The notes beneath the pieces are model-generated. The model did no database searches. It saw nothing but the letters and a program-made list of their open reading frames with translations, and was not told where the DNA came from. 34,970 nucleotides of DNA from JADHLJ01 sp038118725 (GTDB taxonomy: Bacteria > Pseudomonadota > Alphaproteobacteria > Thalassobaculales > Thalassobaculaceae), in the NCBI GenBank assembly GCA_038118725.1, contig JAYOIK010000059.1, forward strand, positions 1-34,970, written 5' to 3'. The position numbers were made by a program, and so were the translations under genes. Positions 31,873 to 34,970 of this stretch are shown in pieces (position 1 is the first letter of the stretch; every line of letters starts with the position of its first letter).

Positions 31873-34451
31873 TCGATTGATCCGGGCGCCCAGGTCCCAC
31901 GCGTCGGGACGGCGTGGCTGAAATACTTGCCGGCCAAGGACTGAGACAATTCATTGGCGTGCGTCTCCTGGCGAATCAGAAACCGCGACAGGTCCGATCG
32001 GTTGCCCCGTCGGTCCCGCTGATCGCACAGCGATTGCACATCGGCGAGACGAAGATCACTCATCATCGCGGTAACCAGGAATTGCTCGCGGGATGGTCGA
32101 GCCGTCTCCAGGTCGTTTGGAAGATGCGTTATATGATCCGCCAGCGTCATGACCTGGAAAGCGACGGAGCGGGGATTGGTTTCGTCCGTGAGCAGAAGGT
32201 CAACGACCGCCCCGGTCTGAACCGACGCGAGATACCGTGTTCGATAGGTCATCGAACTGTCGCCCAGCTCCAACAAAAGATCCAGTCCCCCCTCCTCCTC
32301 CGGTTCGCCTTCCACGGCGATCTCGCGGATCAATTTCGCCATATGCACGGTCCGCTCGATCCGCCGCCCCATGTCGAGCAAGCGCCAACCTTGACTGCGG
32401 ATCATGTTCTCCATCTGCATGCCACTGAAGGCCGCGAGTTCCTCCAGCACCTTGTCCAACAAATCGACCGCCACGTCGGCATCCAGGCGCAGCATCGAGG
32501 CATGACCATGCACTAGGTCATGGGGGCCGTTGAGAATTCGCCAGGAGTCGATGCTCAAGCGTTCTCGGACCAGCGACGCCGTGCGACCGAGTTGTTCGAT
32601 CAGATTCAGAAGCCCGCTAGGACATTCACGATCGAACAGGAGAACCGCGATCTCGCGTTCCACCGCTTGGATGCCTCGCGCGGCGGCCCGACGCGCGACG
32701 CGAGGCCGGACATATCCCAAATCGACGAGAATTTTCGTCAATCGCGCCAATGTCCGCGGATCATCGCTCGCCCCCGCCTCGCCCGTGAGCCGCAATATCA
32801 AACTGCGCAGAAGCCGTACCGTGTCCTCGGTTCGCTGCGCATAGCGCCCAAGCCAGTAAAGATTGTCGGCGACTCGGCTGGGCAGATTGCTGCCACTGCG
32901 TCGCAGCGTCAGCGGCTGGTCCGGCGCCGGTAACCGGGTTGTGGGCGCGACCTGGATGTCCGAGAGGACCCAAGTGTCCTTACTGGCGTCACCCTGGCGC
33001 ATCTCGATGGCTTGCGCGTCGGTCTTATCGGTGGTTCGCGCCAATCCGCCCGGCATCACGCGATAACCGCCCTTGCCGTCGGAACAAACAAACACGCGCA
33101 AGGTCATCGGGCTGGCCACAAGGCCGCCGTTGGAAAGGGAAGGCGCGGTGGACAGTGTCAGGGACTCCTGCGCGAACAACTCGTAATCCCTGCGATCGAG
33201 TTGTTCGAGGATCACGTCCCTGGCCCTCATGTCCACCTCGCCCAGGAGCACGGCATGAAACTGTCTGTTCATGATCGAGCGATTGGAAAATGTTCGCTGA
33301 ATCACAAGATGATCAAGGTTTTCAAGGACGTAACTCTTCGCCGTTTCCTCGCCACACCACCAGGTCGCGAGCGATGGAAGCCGCAGTTCCTCTCCCAAAA
33401 GGGTTTCGCAGAGCCGGGGCAGGTACCCCATGAGAGCCTCGCATTCGACGACACCGCTCCCCAGGCTGTTAGCCACGACGACATTGCCGGCGCGCACGGC
33501 GGAAACCAGTCCGGCGACGCCAAGCATCGAGTCGGTCCGTAGCTCCAGGGGGTCGCAGAAATCTCCGTCGACACGGCGAAAAATCAGATCGACCTGACGC
33601 AGACCATTCAAGGTCTTCAGATAGATCTTGTTGTCTCGCGCGGTCAGGTCGGCGCCCTCGACCAAGGGAAAGCCAAGATAGCGCGCGAGATAGGCCTGCT
33701 CGAAATAGGTCTGATTGCCCGGACCGGATGTCAGAAGCACGATCAGCGGGTCGTCCTTGCCGGTGAGCGCGACCATCCCGTCGCTCGCCGCTTGGAAAAA
33801 ACCGGCGAGGCGCTGCACCTGATTGTCACGAAAGATCTCGGACAAGGTCCGCGACAGGACAATCCGGTTCTCCAGCGCATACCCCGCGCCGGACGGGGTC
33901 TGGGTACGGTCGCTGAGTACCCACCAGCGCCGGTCCGGCGCCCGCGCCAAGTCAAAGGCGAGAAAATTCAGATGGATACCACCGGCCGGTCGAATGCCGT
34001 GCAAGGGCCGCAGGAAATTCGGGTTTCCGTGAACCAGGGCGGAAGGAAGCAAGCCCCGAGAGAGCAAATCCTGGGCGCCGTGGATATCCTCGAGGATCTC
34101 GTTCAAGAGCCGCGCGCGTTGAATCAACCCGACTTCAAGCTCTTTCCATTCCTCGGCGCCGATCAGCAAGGGAAGCGGGTCGAGCCGCCATGGTCGCGCC
34201 GCCTCGCCGGCTTCCTCGAAGACATTGTATGTCGTGCCGTTCTCGCGAACCAATCGTTCCGAGGATGTGGCGAGCTCGGCGATCTCCTGATCCGAAAGAG
34301 CGCCCACCCGCTCCATGATATCTCGCCATTCAGGGCGAATACCGCCCTCGGCATCCATCATTTCGTCATGAACGCCAGGCAGCGGCATGTAGCTGAACCG
34401 CTTTAAAGCCGCGTCTGAACCGTCCGGCCAAGCTGAATTGGGTTCGGTCAC
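31869..34451 (-). CDS. Circularly permuted type 2 ATP-grasp / alpha-E fusion protein
   Basis: An 860-residue fusion. Residues from about 90 to 480 are the circularly permuted ATP-grasp (DUF404/DUF407) domain, with LLTSGPGNQTYFEQAYLARY, LVEGADLTARDNKIYLKTL and NVVVANSLGSGVVE, which supply nucleotide and metal binding. Residues from about 535 on are the alpha-E domain (LPSRVADNLYWLGRYAQRTE). The combination belongs to predicted peptide-bond-forming systems that occur with transglutaminases; the product is unknown. GTG 34451 was preferred because GGAG lies 5 bases before it; the adjacent GTG 34454 is possible. It is overlapped by the transglutaminase gene and preceded by the DUF2126 gene. Confidence 0.9.
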   Translation of the reverse strand: MTEPNSAWPDGSDAALKRFSYMPLPGVHDEMMDAEGGIRPEWRDIMERVGALSDQEIAELATSSERLVRENGTTYNVFEEAGEAARPWRLDPLPLLIGAEEWKELEVGLIQRARLLNEILEDIHGAQDLLSRGLLPSALVHGNPNFLRPLHGIRPAGGIHLNFLAFDLARAPDRRWWVLSDRTQTPSGAGYALENRIVLSRTLSEIFRDNQVQRLAGFFQAASDGMVALTGKDDPLIVLLTSGPGNQTYFEQAYLARYLGFPLVEGADLTARDNKIYLKTLNGLRQVDLIFRRVDGDFCDPLELRTDSMLGVAGLVSAVRAGNVVVANSLGSGVVECEALMGYLPRLCETLLGEELRLPSLATWWCGEETAKSYVLENLDHLVIQRTFSNRSIMNRQFHAVLLGEVDMRARDVILEQLDRRDYELFAQESLTLSTAPSLSNGGLVASPMTLRVFVCSDGKGGYRVMPGGLARTTDKTDAQAIEMRQGDASKDTWVLSDIQVAPTTRLPAPDQPLTLRRSGSNLPSRVADNLYWLGRYAQRTEDTVRLLRSLILRLTGEAGASDDPRTLARLTKILVDLGYVRPRVARRAAARGIQAVEREIAVLLFDRECPSGLLNLIEQLGRTASLVRERLSIDSWRILNGPHDLVHGHASMLRLDADVAVDLLDKVLEELAAFSGMQMENMIRSQGWRLLDMGRRIERTVHMAKLIREIAVEGEPEEEGGLDLLLELGDSSMTYRTRYLASVQTGAVVDLLLTDETNPRSVAFQVMTLADHITHLPNDLETARPSREQFLVTAMMSDLRLADVQSLCDQRDRRGNRSDLSRFLIRQETHANELSQSLAGKYFSHAVPTRGTWAPGSIE

Positions 34452-34507
34452 CACAACTCCATGTTATCGGCAAGTCGATCAGCCATTTCGACGGAAATTC
34501 GGATCTA

Positions 34508-34970
34508 CTATCGAGATAGTCCGACCTTCGCGCGCCTAAGGTCAAGCGTCATGGGAAACTCCGGGTTATCGACACGGACCGGCGCCGCGCACGCCCCTGG
34601 TGTATGACCGGTGTCGAAGAATCGCGCCAAACGACGACTTTCCGCCTCATAGGAGTTCACCGGAAACTCCTCGAAATTACGGCCACCGGGATGCGCCACG
34701 TGATAGGTGCAACCGGCGACGGCTCGTCCGGTCCAGGTATCGTAAAGGTCGAACACGAGCGGCGCGTCGACCTCGAGATTGGGATGCAGGGACGAGGGTG
34801 ATTTCCACGCCCGGAACCGAACGCCGGCGAAAAACGCGCCATTCGCGCCGGTTCCCGTCAGGGGCACCCGGTAACCGTTGCATCCCAGGACATAGCGTTC
34901 CGACACGAGGCCGCGCACGTTGACTTGAAGCCTTTCAACGGAAGAATCCACATATCGAACCGTGCCGCCG
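34508..34970 (-). CDS. C-terminus of a DUF2126 transglutaminase-family protein (partial)
   Basis: The frame is open through the right edge, and 153 residues are visible. It begins GGTVRYVDSSVERLQV and includes RYVLGCNGYRVPLTGTG, FRAWKSPSSLHP, DLYDTWTGRAVAGCTYHV and HPGGRNFEEFPVNSYEAESR. These are typical of the C-terminal region of the roughly 1100-residue DUF2126 proteins, whose N-terminal part is a transglutaminase-like domain (outside the window). It is 56 bases upstream of the ATP-grasp/alpha-E gene in the same direction, so all three genes probably form one transcription unit. Confidence 0.88.
   Translation of the reverse strand, partial: GGTVRYVDSSVERLQVNVRGLVSERYVLGCNGYRVPLTGTGANGAFFAGVRFRAWKSPSSLHPNLEVDAPLVFDLYDTWTGRAVAGCTYHVAHPGGRNFEEFPVNSYEAESRRLARFFDTGHTPGACAAPVRVDNPEFPMTLDLRRAKVGLSR

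Noticed and set aside
1..34970. Mobile elements, prophage, CRISPR arrays, tRNA or rRNA genes
   Set aside because: No transposase, integrase, phage structural gene, regularly spaced repeats or tRNA/rRNA-like sequence was seen on either strand.

Overview
The window looks like a high-GC alphaproteobacterial chromosome, probably Rhodospirillales-like. The evidence is the ELM1/DUF1022 protein (a family largely limited to alphaproteobacteria and eukaryotes), an EF-G-like paralogue, dense codon-overlapping operons and sigma70-type promoters with a weak -10. One 100-N gap (7725-7824) shows it is a draft scaffold. I see no tRNA, rRNA, insertion sequence, integrase or CRISPR array.

Layout. 1-349: C-terminus of a secreted-type protein, possibly GH64-like. 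446-7454: an Lrp/AsnC regulator divergent from an ELM1-family protein and a class I glutamine amidotransferase; a membrane-anchored methyltransferase divergent from thioredoxin reductase trxB; a GT41 (SPINDLY/OGT-type) glycosyltransferase divergent from a LysR regulator. 7455-7915: a run of stem-loops ending in a terminator (candidate small RNA), the gap, then the terminator of the next gene. 7916-11161: an orphan molybdopterin hydroxylase large subunit divergent from a glutathione S-transferase. 11172-12929: a three-gene overlapping operon with a TolQ/ExbB-like channel, a TolR/ExbD-like one-helix protein with an unusual periplasmic domain, and a third membrane protein. 12965-17272: flavin monooxygenase, PAS histidine kinase, metallophosphoesterase and a small unknown protein. 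17464-21770: class I aminotransferase, an EF-G-like gene broken by an in-frame stop, and a methyltransferase-like gene.

21804-27598 is the most interesting metabolic block. An MmgE/PrpD protein is divergent from an operon of a ThDP enzyme, an aspartate-dehydrogenase-like enzyme and both subunits of aconitase X. I infer an uncharacterised catabolic route for a hydroxy- or amino-polycarboxylic acid. It is followed by a tungstate ABC transporter (tupB-tupC-tupA) with a potentially structured leader, then an enoyl-CoA hydratase.

30984-34970 is a known but poorly understood peptide-ligase-type cluster, read leftwards: DUF2126 transglutaminase-associated protein (cut by the window edge), a circularly permuted ATP-grasp/alpha-E fusion, and a transglutaminase frameshifted exactly at its catalytic cysteine. 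The two broken genes may be real decay or draft-assembly errors.
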